NCBI GenBank assembly: GCA_002346305.1
Contig: DDZI01000099.1
Span: forward strand, 15,702-24,471
Direction of reading: 5' to 3'
DNA: 8,770 nt
Source of the DNA: Actinobacteria bacterium UBA3012
GTDB taxonomy: Bacteria > Actinomycetota > Actinomycetes > Nanopelagicales > Nanopelagicaceae
Shown here: in pieces, positions 1 through 6,900 of the stretch
How positions within the stretch are numbered: the first letter of the stretch is position 1
Layout of the letters: every line of letters begins with the position of its first letter
Translations under genes and position numbers: made by a program
Notes under the pieces: model-generated
Told to the model about the DNA's origin: nothing
The model's input: only the letters and a program-made list of their open reading frames with translations
Databases searched by the model: none

Positions 1-241
1 GTTCCGGCAGCGCAACGAGAGCTTCAAGAACTTGAATCTCCCAGAGGTTTAGTGAATCTAATGCCCTTGAAATACTTGGGGGAGCACTGGCGCGAGATGC
101 CAGAGCCGAAATATCAGTAGGTAATGGCGACAGAAGATCGCCTCTTGCGGCCAGAAGTAGCCTTAATTGCTCATCGTCGCGCGATCGGAGTTCCTGTGCC
201 AGCGATCTGGTCGGGTGCGAGTTGAGTGATTGAGGTGACAT
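1..241 (-). CDS. Helicase-associated DNA-binding protein, N-terminal part (partial)
   Basis: The minus strand is open from an ATG at 241-239 to the left edge, giving 80 N-terminal residues; the rest lies outside the window. The reading resembles the start of the large actinobacterial 'helicase-associated domain' (XPB/Ssl2-like) proteins. These begin with a short Ser/Pro-rich lead, then RSLA.ELR.RDD..L..LL..R.DLL.P.P.D...LA.RA, then a helix holding SxxRALDxLN and LEALVALP. Here those elements sit at about residues 12-21, 29-47 and 55-79. Family members are predicted DNA-binding proteins of unproven role; the helicase motifs themselves would not be in this part. There is no clear Shine-Dalgarno. 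A TAGCGT box at 251-256 on the minus strand could be a -10 for a nearly leaderless transcript. The gene is divergent from the phosphatase operon. The assignment rests on remembered family consensus and was not checked by alignment. Confidence 0.72.
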   Translation of the reverse strand, partial: MSPQSLNSHPTRSLAQELRSRDDEQLRLLLAARGDLLSPLPTDISALASRASAPPSISRALDSLNLWEIQVLEALVALPE

Positions 242-274
242 AACTTGCCAACGCTACCCCAATCCCGACCTCAC

Positions 275-280
275 TATGAT
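275..280 (+). promoter_or_regulatory. Putative -10 box of the phosphatase/cytochrome c biogenesis operon
   Basis: TATGAT differs from the TATAAT consensus at one base. Its last base is 8 nt before the ATG at 288, so transcription would start at about 287-288 and give a leaderless or nearly leaderless mRNA. No Shine-Dalgarno precedes that ATG, which agrees. No convincing -35 lies 16-18 bp upstream; the TTGCCA at 245-250 is about 24 bp away, which is too far. This box is the only promoter candidate seen for the five-gene plus-strand operon. Confidence 0.5.
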
Positions 281-287
281 TTCCCTC

Positions 288-914
288 ATGAAAACTCGGG
301 TACATGTGCTTCGTCATGGCGAAGTCGAAAACCCGAATAAAGTCTTGTATGGCCGCCAGCCAAATTGGCACCTATCCACCAGGGGCGTTCAAATGGCCGA
401 AGCGGTTGCGCTTTGGTCCAAAGACCGCCCAATAGGTGCGATACATGTTTCGCCCCTAGAACGAGCGCAAGAAACAGCAGCACCGATCGTCGTCACTCAT
501 GGAATTTCCATCACCACCGATCCAAGATTGATTGAAGCTGCAAACATTTTCGAAGGCAAACCTTTCTCAGTTGGTGATGGAGTTTTGCGCCGTCCATCAA
601 CATGGCGTTATTTGTGGAACCCATGGCGCCCATCTTGGGGAGAGCCATATAAAGAACAGATTAAAAGAATGATCTCTGCAATTAATTTTGCACGCGATAG
701 TGCAATAGGGGCTGAAGCTATTTGTGTTTCACATCAACTTCCAATTTGGATTGTGAGATCACATGTCGAAGGAAAATCACTAATACATGACCCCCGTAAA
801 AGAGAGTGCTCGCTAGCATCAATAACAACTTTTGTTTTTAATAGTGATGGGGTGATAGAGGATGTTGAATACTGTGAACCCGCTAGACATTTACTTCCTC
901 CTAAGCAGAAGTGA
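288..914 (+). CDS. Histidine phosphatase (phosphoglycerate mutase-like) family protein
   Basis: A 208-residue cytoplasmic protein of the histidine phosphatase superfamily. The phospho-accepting RHGE motif is at residues 9-12 (His10). Supporting residues are Arg59 in LERAQETA, Glu83, and the second catalytic His149 in CVSHQLPIW. The early YGR.P..LS..G..MA pattern is typical of the actinobacterial group next to cytochrome c biogenesis genes. The substrate cannot be read from sequence: it could be a phosphosugar, a nucleotide or another phosphoester, and classical glycolytic mutase activity is doubtful. An in-frame ATG at 276 lies inside the TATGAT -10 box, so the ATG at 288 is preferred; this gives the usual MKTRVHVLRHGE start. 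Its stop overlaps the tlpA start by 4 bases (GTGA), so it is probably the first gene of a translationally coupled operon. Confidence 0.88.
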   Translation: MKTRVHVLRHGEVENPNKVLYGRQPNWHLSTRGVQMAEAVALWSKDRPIGAIHVSPLERAQETAAPIVVTHGISITTDPRLIEAANIFEGKPFSVGDGVLRRPSTWRYLWNPWRPSWGEPYKEQIKRMISAINFARDSAIGAEAICVSHQLPIWIVRSHVEGKSLIHDPRKRECSLASITTFVFNSDGVIEDVEYCEPARHLLPPKQK

Positions 915-1465
915 AAATTAGGGTCTCAATTTCAGCATTAGTTCTAAGCTCTTTGATTTTTTCAGGATGTGGATCTGGTGGTACATCAGTAAGTGAAGAA
1001 TCCTTTGTCGCTGGTGATGGTGTTGTCACTTTTGTTGCGAAAGAAAATCGATCATTTGCGCCAGTTATCAATGGGGAATCGCTTTTAGGAGAGAAAACTT
1101 TTATCGAAAAAGAAAAAATCACAGTTATAAACGTATGGGCCTCATGGTGTTCTCCTTGTCGCGCTGAAGCACCTGCGCTTCAGGCAATTTCTGAAAAGTA
1201 TCCAGTCACTCAATTTATTGGAATTTTAACCAGAGATTCAAAAGATTCTGCATTGGCTTTTACGCGTAGATTTAAAATTACATTTCCAACTATTGCTAAT
1301 GATGAAATTCTCTTGGGGTTTAGAAACTCATTACCAGTAACATCTATACCAACTACAATAATTTTAGATAAAAATAGAAAAGTAGCTGCAAGAATTTCAG
1401 GAGCAATCACAATTGCTTCCCTATCAGATTTAATTGAGAAAATAGATAATGAGAGTGCTAAATGA
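911..1465 (+). CDS. tlpA: TlpA/ResA-like thiol-disulfide reductase, lipoprotein
   Basis: A 184-residue extracytoplasmic thioredoxin-fold protein. An N-terminal signal (basic KIR, then a hydrophobic stretch at about 5-17) ends in FSGC, so Cys20 is the likely lipidated residue; Phe at the -3 position is a less common lipobox choice. A Gly/Ser-rich linker leads into the redox domain. The active site is WASWCSPC, with Cys80 and Cys83. The expected cis-proline is Pro147 in TSIPTT, and the strand ILDKNRKV follows. TlpA/ResA proteins reduce the haem-binding CXXCH cysteines of apocytochromes, taking electrons from CcdA, which is the next gene. The GTG start overlaps the phosphatase stop, and the stop overlaps the ccdA start (ATGA). 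It could act on other exported thiol proteins, but the context strongly favours cytochrome c maturation. Confidence 0.92.
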   Translation: MKIRVSISALVLSSLIFSGCGSGGTSVSEESFVAGDGVVTFVAKENRSFAPVINGESLLGEKTFIEKEKITVINVWASWCSPCRAEAPALQAISEKYPVTQFIGILTRDSKDSALAFTRRFKITFPTIANDEILLGFRNSLPVTSIPTTIILDKNRKVAARISGAITIASLSDLIEKIDNESAK

Positions 1466-2211
1466 TTGCTATTGCATCTTCATTAACCGAACAAGTCTTG
1501 AATGGATCAGTTTTAATCTCATTTCCTATTGCGATCGTCGCTGGAATAGTGGCTTTTCTTTCGCCTTGCGTATTGCCATTAGTCCCGGCATATCTTTCAT
1601 ATATAACCGGATTAACTGGGCTTGAATTAACTACAAAAGCGGCAAGAGGTCGGATCCTTTGGGGAACCACTTTGTTCATTTTGGGATTCAGCACGGTTTT
1701 TATCTCTTATGGAGCCCTTTTTGGAGGAGCCGGAAGTGTTTTGTTGGAACAACAAAGTTTGGTGACAAAAGTACTAGGAGTTTTTACAGTTCTACTGGGC
1801 TTAGCTTTTCTAGGAGTGTTACCAAATCAGAGACAGTGGCAGCCAAAAATTGTTACAACTTGGGGTTTGGCGGGGGCGCCATTTTTAGGAGTGCTATTTG
1901 CGATTGGTTGGACTCCTTGTATTGGTCCAACGCTAGCCGCAGTTCAGACATTGGCGTTTTCCGAATCATCTGCAGTACGTGGTGCATTTCTTTCACTTGG
2001 GTATTGCATAGGTTTAGGAATTCCGTTTTTGATTGCTGGTTTTGGCATCGAGCGCAGCATGAAGATTTATCGCAAGATTCCCCCAAGAGTTATAACGCGA
2101 ACCGGTGGCTCCATGCTGATTCTCCTAGGTCTTGCACAGATAACTGGCGTTTGGGTTGATATTGTGATTTGGTTACAAGGCTTTTCATCTGCGTTTGTGA
2201 CGGCACTCTGA
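1462..2211 (+). CDS. ccdA: Cytochrome c biogenesis protein CcdA (transmembrane electron carrier)
   Basis: A 249-residue integral membrane protein of the DsbD/CcdA family, close to the usual length. The two signature cysteine motifs are present: LSPCVLPLVPAY with Cys36 and GWTPCIGPTLAA with Cys153. They form the redox pair that carries electrons from cytoplasmic thioredoxin to the outside. About six hydrophobic segments are visible, near residues 19-40, 66-88, 101-120, 138-160, 174-195 and 215-238. The adjacent TlpA-like lipoprotein is its likely partner. The ATG overlaps the tlpA stop by 4 bases; a weak GAGAG at 1451-1455 lies 6 nt upstream and could assist initiation. The stop shares one base with the preferred resB start. 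Confidence 0.96.
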   Translation: MIAIASSLTEQVLNGSVLISFPIAIVAGIVAFLSPCVLPLVPAYLSYITGLTGLELTTKAARGRILWGTTLFILGFSTVFISYGALFGGAGSVLLEQQSLVTKVLGVFTVLLGLAFLGVLPNQRQWQPKIVTTWGLAGAPFLGVLFAIGWTPCIGPTLAAVQTLAFSESSAVRGAFLSLGYCIGLGIPFLIAGFGIERSMKIYRKIPPRVITRTGGSMLILLGLAQITGVWVDIVIWLQGFSSAFVTAL

Positions 2212-3749
2212 TGAGTTACGAGATCAAAACGCCCGAACTGGGAACTGTTGGTTTATTGCGCTGGTTGTGGCGTCAATTAACAAGCATGCGCACCGCATTA
2301 ATTTTATTACTTTTATTAGGCGTAGCTTCTATTCCTGGATCAATAATTCCACAGCGAAATCAGGATCCAACTCGAGTACAACAGTATTTTGCTAATGATC
2401 CAACTTTGGCAAAAGTTTTTGACAATTTATCATTATTTGATCTTTATTCATCAACATGGTTTAGCGCCATTTATCTATTGCTTTTTATATCGCTAATCGG
2501 CTGTGTTCTACCAAGAACATGGGAACATTTTAAAAATATTAGTGCTTTGCCCCCGCTCACTCCAAAAAACCTAATTAGACTCGAAGAGTTTAAAAAATTT
2601 GAAAGTTCGAAAAGTTCTGATGAAATTTTAGCTATTGCGCGATCACACTTTAGTAAACGAAGATATCGGATAAGAGATTGTGAAGCCTCAGTTGCTGTGG
2701 AAAAAGGGTTCATCAGAGAAAGTGGGAATTTACTTTTTCATCTTTCCCTGATTGGAATTTTGATTGGAGTTTCAGTTGGATCACTCGGTGGCATGCGTGG
2801 TAGTGCAATTGTAAATGAGGGAGAGAGTTTCACAAATGTTGCTACAAGTTATGACACATTATCTGCAGGAAGATTTTTTAGGTTGTCCGATTTTCCTCCA
2901 ATAACTTTAAAAGTAGTTAAATTCACAGCTGTTTATGATCCAATAAGTAATGCAGCACGTGATTATTCACTAATCGTTGATATAACTGAAAGTGGTAAGT
3001 CAAATTCCCGCAGAGTTGAAGTTAAAGTCAATAAGCCGCTAACTTTTGGATCAACTCGTATCTATCTACAAGCAAATGGTTTCTCACCTAAAGTCACAGT
3101 CAGAGATGAAAGTGAAAATATTGTTTTAAGTGGCGCAATTCCATTCTTGCCACAGGATGGTAATTTGACTTCCATTGGCGCGATTAAAGTTCCAGACTTA
3201 ACGCCTACTCAATTAGGAATTGTTGCTTCATTTCTTCCAACTGCAGAGCGAGATAAAATCAGGGGTGGGTTTTCTTCTTATCCAGAAGCTTTGAATCCTA
3301 GGTTACTAATGGCGGCATGGCTCGGGGATTTGGGATTGGATACAGGAGTACCACAATCGGTTTATCGAATTAAGACTGAGGAGATGGAGCGCGTTGGATT
3401 GAAATCATTAGCTCCTGGGCAAGTTTGGAAAATTCCGGGCAGTTCTGGGATTTCCGAAAGCGTAGGAAGTATTACTTTTGATGGAGTTACCAAGTGGGTC
3501 AACTTGCAAGTTGTGCGCGACCCTGGAAAACCATTTGCACTGCTCGGAGCAATTTTTGCACTATTGGGGTTGCTAATCTCACTTTTTGCACGCCGACGGC
3601 GAATATGGATCCGCACGGTTATAGGCGAGAATATGTCTAGCTCAGGGGTTGTTGTTGAAATCGCCGGACTCAGCAGATCTCCTGGTTTAGCTCAAGAGAT
3701 TGACGCCCTTGTACAGGTATTGAATGAAAAGAAAGGTGATGATGAATAA
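2211..3749 (+). CDS. resB: Cytochrome c biogenesis protein ResB (haem export/ligation subunit)
   Basis: A 512-residue membrane protein of the ResB/Ccs1 family. With CcsB it forms the System II synthase that moves haem across the membrane and attaches it to apocytochrome c. Four hydrophobic spans are visible, near residues 27-47, 82-100, 173-192 and 441-460. The second holds WFSAIYLLLF, typical of the family, and the third has a conserved-type histidine, His177 in LLFHLSL. A large outside domain (about 195-440) contains VNKPLTFGSTRIYLQANG, another family pattern. The tail from about 461 is basic (RRRR) and cytoplasmic. The ATG at 2211 is chosen because it shares a base with the ccdA stop (TGATG) and gives a typical N-terminus; a TTG at 2169 would add 14 unlikely residues inside ccdA. 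The 3' end overlaps ccsB. Confidence 0.95.
   Translation: MSYEIKTPELGTVGLLRWLWRQLTSMRTALILLLLLGVASIPGSIIPQRNQDPTRVQQYFANDPTLAKVFDNLSLFDLYSSTWFSAIYLLLFISLIGCVLPRTWEHFKNISALPPLTPKNLIRLEEFKKFESSKSSDEILAIARSHFSKRRYRIRDCEASVAVEKGFIRESGNLLFHLSLIGILIGVSVGSLGGMRGSAIVNEGESFTNVATSYDTLSAGRFFRLSDFPPITLKVVKFTAVYDPISNAARDYSLIVDITESGKSNSRRVEVKVNKPLTFGSTRIYLQANGFSPKVTVRDESENIVLSGAIPFLPQDGNLTSIGAIKVPDLTPTQLGIVASFLPTAERDKIRGGFSSYPEALNPRLLMAAWLGDLGLDTGVPQSVYRIKTEEMERVGLKSLAPGQVWKIPGSSGISESVGSITFDGVTKWVNLQVVRDPGKPFALLGAIFALLGLLISLFARRRRIWIRTVIGENMSSSGVVVEIAGLSRSPGLAQEIDALVQVLNEKKGDDE
3731..3736 (+). promoter_or_regulatory. Ribosome binding site deciding the ccsB start
   Basis: GAAAGG inside the end of resB lies 5 nt before the ATG at 3742. 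It is the clearest plus-strand Shine-Dalgarno in the window. Candidate starts at 3724 and 3739 lie upstream of it or too close, so it selects 3742. Confidence 0.6.
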
Positions 3750-4650
3750 GGCTGATTGGGCAACACTTTCTAATGATCTTGTTTATAGCTCAATGGGCGT
3801 TATTTTTATTGCATTCATTTCTTTTGCATTTCAAACAGCTTGGTCTTTTCGTGTAGTGCCGCAGGAAGTCGATGCCGCAAATCCTAAAAGTGTGAAATAT
3901 ACAAAAGCTGGACGAATTGGAATCGCTTTAGCAATTCTGGGATTTCTTTTCTTATCAGCTGGAGTTGTAGCTCGAGGCGTATCTGCTGGCCGCGTTCCTT
4001 GGGGAAATATGTATGAATTCTCTATTACAGGTGCGCTCGCATTTTTATTTGCATATTTAGTTACTCTAAGAAAATATAAAATTCAATGGCTCGGTTTAAT
4101 TGTGACCGTTGCAGTTCTACTTACATTAGGTACTGCAGTCACATTACTTTACGTTCCAAGTGCCCCACTTGTGCCGGCATTAAAATCGGCATGGTTAGTT
4201 ATTCATGTTTGTGCTGCGATTATTTCTGGTGGAGTATTTCTGCTAGCCAATTGCGTTGCAGGCGCCTACTTGATTATGGACCGCTATCAAGATGAAGACG
4301 GCAACGAAAATCGACCAAATTGGGCGAAGCAACTTCCAACGCTTGCTGAATTAGATCAACTCTCATACCGTCTGGTTGCTCTGGTGTTTCCCTTATGGAC
4401 ATTCGCAGTAATCGCAGGTGCAATTTGGGCTGAAGCTGCCTGGGGCCGTTATTGGGGTTGGGATCCAAAAGAAACTTGGGCTTTTATTACCTGGGTTGCC
4501 TACGCAGCTTATTTACATGCACGAGTCACTGCGGGTTGGAAAGGCAAGCGAGCCGCTTGGCTATGTTTATTTGCCGGCTCAACTTTCTTATTCAACTACG
4601 TCTATGTAAATATCTGGGGGGCTGGGCGCCACACTTACTCCGGCTTGTAA
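3742..4650 (+). CDS. ccsB: Cytochrome c biogenesis protein CcsB/CcsA (haem-handling, tryptophan-rich)
   Basis: A 302-residue polytopic protein of the CcsA/ResC family, partner of ResB. The haem-binding WWD-type motif is clear: WGWDPKETW at about 238-246, preceded by WGRY. Histidines expected in haem handling are seen at about 155 (LVIHVCAA), 259 (YLHARV) and 297 (GRHTYSGL, the conserved C-terminal motif). PWGNMYEF at about 86-93 is also typical. About eight membrane spans are visible. The preferred ATG at 3742 follows a good Shine-Dalgarno and gives an N-terminus like other actinobacterial CcsB; an ATG at 3724 would add six residues. The gene overlaps the resB end by 8 bases and is the last gene of the operon. 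It converges with the PLDc_N gene, leaving only 6 bp between their stop codons. Confidence 0.96.
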   Translation: MNKADWATLSNDLVYSSMGVIFIAFISFAFQTAWSFRVVPQEVDAANPKSVKYTKAGRIGIALAILGFLFLSAGVVARGVSAGRVPWGNMYEFSITGALAFLFAYLVTLRKYKIQWLGLIVTVAVLLTLGTAVTLLYVPSAPLVPALKSAWLVIHVCAAIISGGVFLLANCVAGAYLIMDRYQDEDGNENRPNWAKQLPTLAELDQLSYRLVALVFPLWTFAVIAGAIWAEAAWGRYWGWDPKETWAFITWVAYAAYLHARVTAGWKGKRAAWLCLFAGSTFLFNYVYVNIWGAGRHTYSGL

Positions 4651-4656
4651 AAGAAA

Positions 4657-4914
4657 TTAGAGATTTTTTAAAAAATCTGGATCATCATCTGGTGGGATAA
4701 TTTTTTTGCGACCACCTTTTGGTCCGCCTAATCCGCGGCTTCTACCTATCAAGAGCCACGCAATTCCACCTATTGCAAAAGGTGCAACCAAGATCGCAAG
4801 AATCCAAGCCCATTTTGGAAATTTTTGAATTGATTCTTGAGGAGTGCGTGCACAATCTACAAACGCATAAACACTGATAGCCAAAATTAGAATTAGTGGG
4901 AGCAAGCGGGTCAT
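4657..4914 (-). CDS. Small PLDc_N-type membrane protein
   Basis: An 85-residue protein with two hydrophobic segments (about 3-19 and 36-56) joined by a short loop, then a basic, Gly-rich tail ending in an acidic DDDPD patch. The pattern of an aromatic-rich first helix followed by DCART, then K.AWIL..L..P..GGIAWLLIGR matches the 'phospholipase D-nuclease N-terminal' (PLDc_N) domain. No HKD phospholipase motif is present, so it should not be called a phospholipase. Such stand-alone PLDc_N proteins often sit beside menA in actinobacteria; their role is unknown. The ATG lies 9 bp after the menA stop with only a weak ribosome site, so it is probably co-transcribed as the last gene of menE-menA. 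The final codons contain an AT palindrome. Confidence 0.82.
   Translation of the reverse strand: MTRLLPLILILAISVYAFVDCARTPQESIQKFPKWAWILAILVAPFAIGGIAWLLIGRSRGLGGPKGGRKKIIPPDDDPDFLKNL
4661..4678. repeat. Perfect 18-bp AT-rich palindrome at a convergent gene junction
   Basis: AGATTTTTTAAAAAATCT is a perfect inverted repeat without a loop, 10 bp past the ccsB stop and inside the last codons of the PLDc_N gene. It gives a T6 run on both strands. A GC-rich stem is lacking, so it is not a canonical intrinsic terminator, but it could help end transcription from both sides. It may also simply reflect AT-rich codons (Asp-Phe-Leu-Lys-Asn-Leu). Confidence 0.35.
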
Positions 4915-4923
4915 GGGTACATC

Positions 4924-5790
4924 TTACGCACTAATTGCCAGTCCCACCGAATAGACAAAGGCGAATAGAAGTTGAAGGATAGCTGTGCGCTGAAGTAACG
5001 GAATCAAATCTCGTCCACCTGCGCCCTTCAACACATTGATGGCTAGTGAAATACTTAAAGGCAGAGTCACAATAGTTAGTAGCGCCCAAGGCCTAGAAAT
5101 CGCTGTGAGTGCCCCGATCAAGCCTCCACCCATTAATAATGAGAGGTAGAGAATCCGAGTGGCACGGTCACCGATGACAACTGCGAGAGTGCGCTTTCCA
5201 ACTTCTAAATCTTTTGCACGATCACGTAAATTATTCATTACTAAAATTGCACAAGCAAAAGCGCCAATCGGAAATGATGCGCAAAGTGCTAAGAAAGTAA
5301 TTTCCTGGCTTTGCACATAATAAGTTCCGAGTACTGCGACTACTCCAAAGAAGAAGAAAACAGAGATTTCACCCAGCCCCTGATACCCATACGGATTATT
5401 TCCGCCGGTATATCCCCAAGCCGCAGCAATTGCGAGTGCGCCAATCAAAATTAACCACAGAGATGAACGATAAGACAGGATCAGCCCAAAAATTGCAGCA
5501 ACTGAAAAGCAGCCAAATGCGGTATTGCGAACTGCGATTGCTTTTGCCAAACCACTTCCTACAAGTCGAAGCGGACCAACACGTTCAGTATCAGTTCCCC
5601 TAATTCCATCTGAGTAATCATTTGCAAAATTAACACCAATTTGTAAAGCCAAACTAACTATCAAAGCCAAAAAGGCGTTTGAGTAATTTGGATTTGGGAA
5701 TGCAAGGGCTGTTCCGACTAAAACCGGAGCAACTGCCGCTGGAAGCGTTTTAGGTCTTGCTCCTTGAATCCACTCACTTGCATTTGCCAC
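4924..5790 (-). CDS. menA: 1,4-dihydroxy-2-naphthoate polyprenyltransferase MenA
   Basis: A 288-residue UbiA-family membrane prenyltransferase that joins a polyprenyl diphosphate to DHNA, giving demethylmenaquinone. The first Mg-diphosphate motif is NFANDYSDG (Asn57, Asp58, Asp61). The second is NNLRDRAKD (Asn177, Asp180, Asp184), followed by GKRTLAV, a MenA hallmark. The start WIQGARPKTLPAA and the region TERVGPLRLVGSG are also typical. About eight to nine hydrophobic spans are visible and length is normal. The GTG start lies directly after the menE stop with no gap and has a strong GAGGAG ribosome site in the last menE codons, so menE and menA are coupled. The PLDc_N gene follows after 9 bp. 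Confidence 0.96.
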   Translation of the reverse strand: MANASEWIQGARPKTLPAAVAPVLVGTALAFPNPNYSNAFLALIVSLALQIGVNFANDYSDGIRGTDTERVGPLRLVGSGLAKAIAVRNTAFGCFSVAAIFGLILSYRSSLWLILIGALAIAAAWGYTGGNNPYGYQGLGEISVFFFFGVVAVLGTYYVQSQEITFLALCASFPIGAFACAILVMNNLRDRAKDLEVGKRTLAVVIGDRATRILYLSLLMGGGLIGALTAISRPWALLTIVTLPLSISLAINVLKGAGGRDLIPLLQRTAILQLLFAFVYSVGLAISA

Positions 5791-6900
5791 TTAAATCTCC
5801 TCAGTAGCTTGAGCACTTCTTAAAAGTACTAAATCTGGTTTCCCAATTCCGATCATCGGCATCTGTTCAAGATACAGAAGCGAACGCGGGGCTGCAAAAC
5901 GTCCAATCTGTACTCCTACGATGTCGCGAATCTGCGAAAGAGTCAATCCACGATTCTCTCCCGCAACGACAACTCTTAAAGCTTGTCCCCACTCAATATC
6001 CGATATTCCTATGACAATAATTTCTAAATCAGGGTAATGAGAACGAATGAGAGACTCCACTTTTACTGCTGAAATTTTTTCTCCACCACTAATAATTAAA
6101 TCATCACTACGACCAATAATTTTTAATTCACCATTAATTATTTGGCCAACATCTGATGTAACAAACCACTCTCCTTGGAAATGCTTTTTTGTTGCTTCTG
6201 AATCACCAAGATAAGAGTTAGCGATCATTGGTCCTTTTAGATTTATTAATCCATTGCCATCAATTCGGATTTCTACTCCAGGAAGAGGTAGTGAGTTGTA
6301 AACACAACCACCACCCATCTCTGTCATTCCATAACTTGTGACAATTGAGATTCCAAATTCAAGCGCTTCATCAATTAGTTTTTCAGAAGTAGGTGCACCA
6401 CCAACTAAAACTTTTTTTGCGGCAAGTAAATTGTTAAACAACGAATCTTTGTTTTGGATGGCTCGATGCAATTGTGTGGGGACTACAGAAATAAAGTCGG
6501 CTCCTTCTCCATCACTAGGCGCTGGAGTTGTTCCTAAATTAATTGAGCGGGTTAATTGATTTATTCCAGCAATGTGGTTTAGTGGCAAAGTTAAGGACCA
6601 ACGGTCGCCAATTTCGGCACCTAAAAATTGATTTGTAACTTTTGCAGATGAATTGATCGCTTGGGCACTAAGGGCTACCAATTTCGGGGTTCCACTGCTA
6701 CCACTAGTTTCAATTAAAACTGCTATTTGCTCGGCGCCTATTGTTTTTTCACTCAGCAGCGATTTGAAGTTTTCGCTCTCAGGATCAAACTTTGCACTTG
6801 AGGAGATCAGCACTGCCGGACCAGTTCCGGCTAGGGCCTGGTGAATCTGCTCACGCGCGAGCACGGGGTCAAAAAGATTGACTCGCTTCACTTGCAACAC
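5791..6900 (-). CDS. menE: o-Succinylbenzoate-CoA ligase MenE (short actinobacterial form)
   Basis: A 369-residue ANL-superfamily adenylating enzyme that activates o-succinylbenzoate with ATP and CoA. The P-loop-like TSGSSGTPK is at 65-73. SYGMTEMGGG (189-198) supplies the ATP-binding Thr/Glu. Asp240 in TSDVG binds the ribose, and the hinge GRSDD is at 253-257. The catalytic lysine of the C-terminal lobe is Lys354 in GIGKPD. It is about 100 residues shorter than Bacillus-type MenE because the N-terminal part is reduced, as in mycobacterial MenE. Placement between menA and menB confirms the pathway. The start is GTG at 6900; no Shine-Dalgarno is present, but a -10-like TAGCCT ends exactly 6 nt upstream, which fits a leaderless mRNA. 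TTG or GTG codons slightly downstream are alternative starts. Confidence 0.93.
   Translation of the reverse strand: MLQVKRVNLFDPVLAREQIHQALAGTGPAVLISSSAKFDPESENFKSLLSEKTIGAEQIAVLIETSGSSGTPKLVALSAQAINSSAKVTNQFLGAEIGDRWSLTLPLNHIAGINQLTRSINLGTTPAPSDGEGADFISVVPTQLHRAIQNKDSLFNNLLAAKKVLVGGAPTSEKLIDEALEFGISIVTSYGMTEMGGGCVYNSLPLPGVEIRIDGNGLINLKGPMIANSYLGDSEATKKHFQGEWFVTSDVGQIINGELKIIGRSDDLIISGGEKISAVKVESLIRSHYPDLEIIVIGISDIEWGQALRVVVAGENRGLTLSQIRDIVGVQIGRFAAPRSLLYLEQMPMIGIGKPDLVLLRSAQATEEI
5797..5802 (-). promoter_or_regulatory. Ribosome binding site of menA
   Basis: GAGGAG on the minus strand, within the final Glu-Glu codons of menE, lies 6 nt before the menA GTG. It is the strongest Shine-Dalgarno in the window and supports GTG at 5790 as the true start, directly behind the menE stop. 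Confidence 0.7.

Noticed and set aside
1..120. Plus-strand open frame ending in TAG at 118-120, a possible 3' end of an upstream gene
   Set aside because: The 39 residues match nothing I recognise, and the antisense frame gives a convincing helicase-associated N-terminus over the same bases.
124..225. Plus-strand 33-codon ORF starting with ATG
   Set aside because: No ribosome site or recognisable product, and it lies opposite the helicase-associated gene.
245..250. TTGCCA as a -35 for the phosphatase promoter
   Set aside because: It lies about 24 bp from the TATGAT box, well beyond the usual 16-18 bp.
171..371. Minus-strand ORF of 66 codons spanning the divergent promoter
   Set aside because: It overlaps two better-supported genes in another frame and shows no family pattern.
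1659..2159. 166-codon plus-strand ORF within ccdA
   Set aside because: It is a frame-shifted shadow of ccdA, rich in Ser, Cys and Trp with no domain pattern, while ccdA is unmistakable in its own frame.
2169..2210. TTG start extending ResB by 14 residues
   Set aside because: The extension lies inside ccdA and is unlike family N-termini; the ATG at 2211 overlaps the ccdA stop as expected for coupling.
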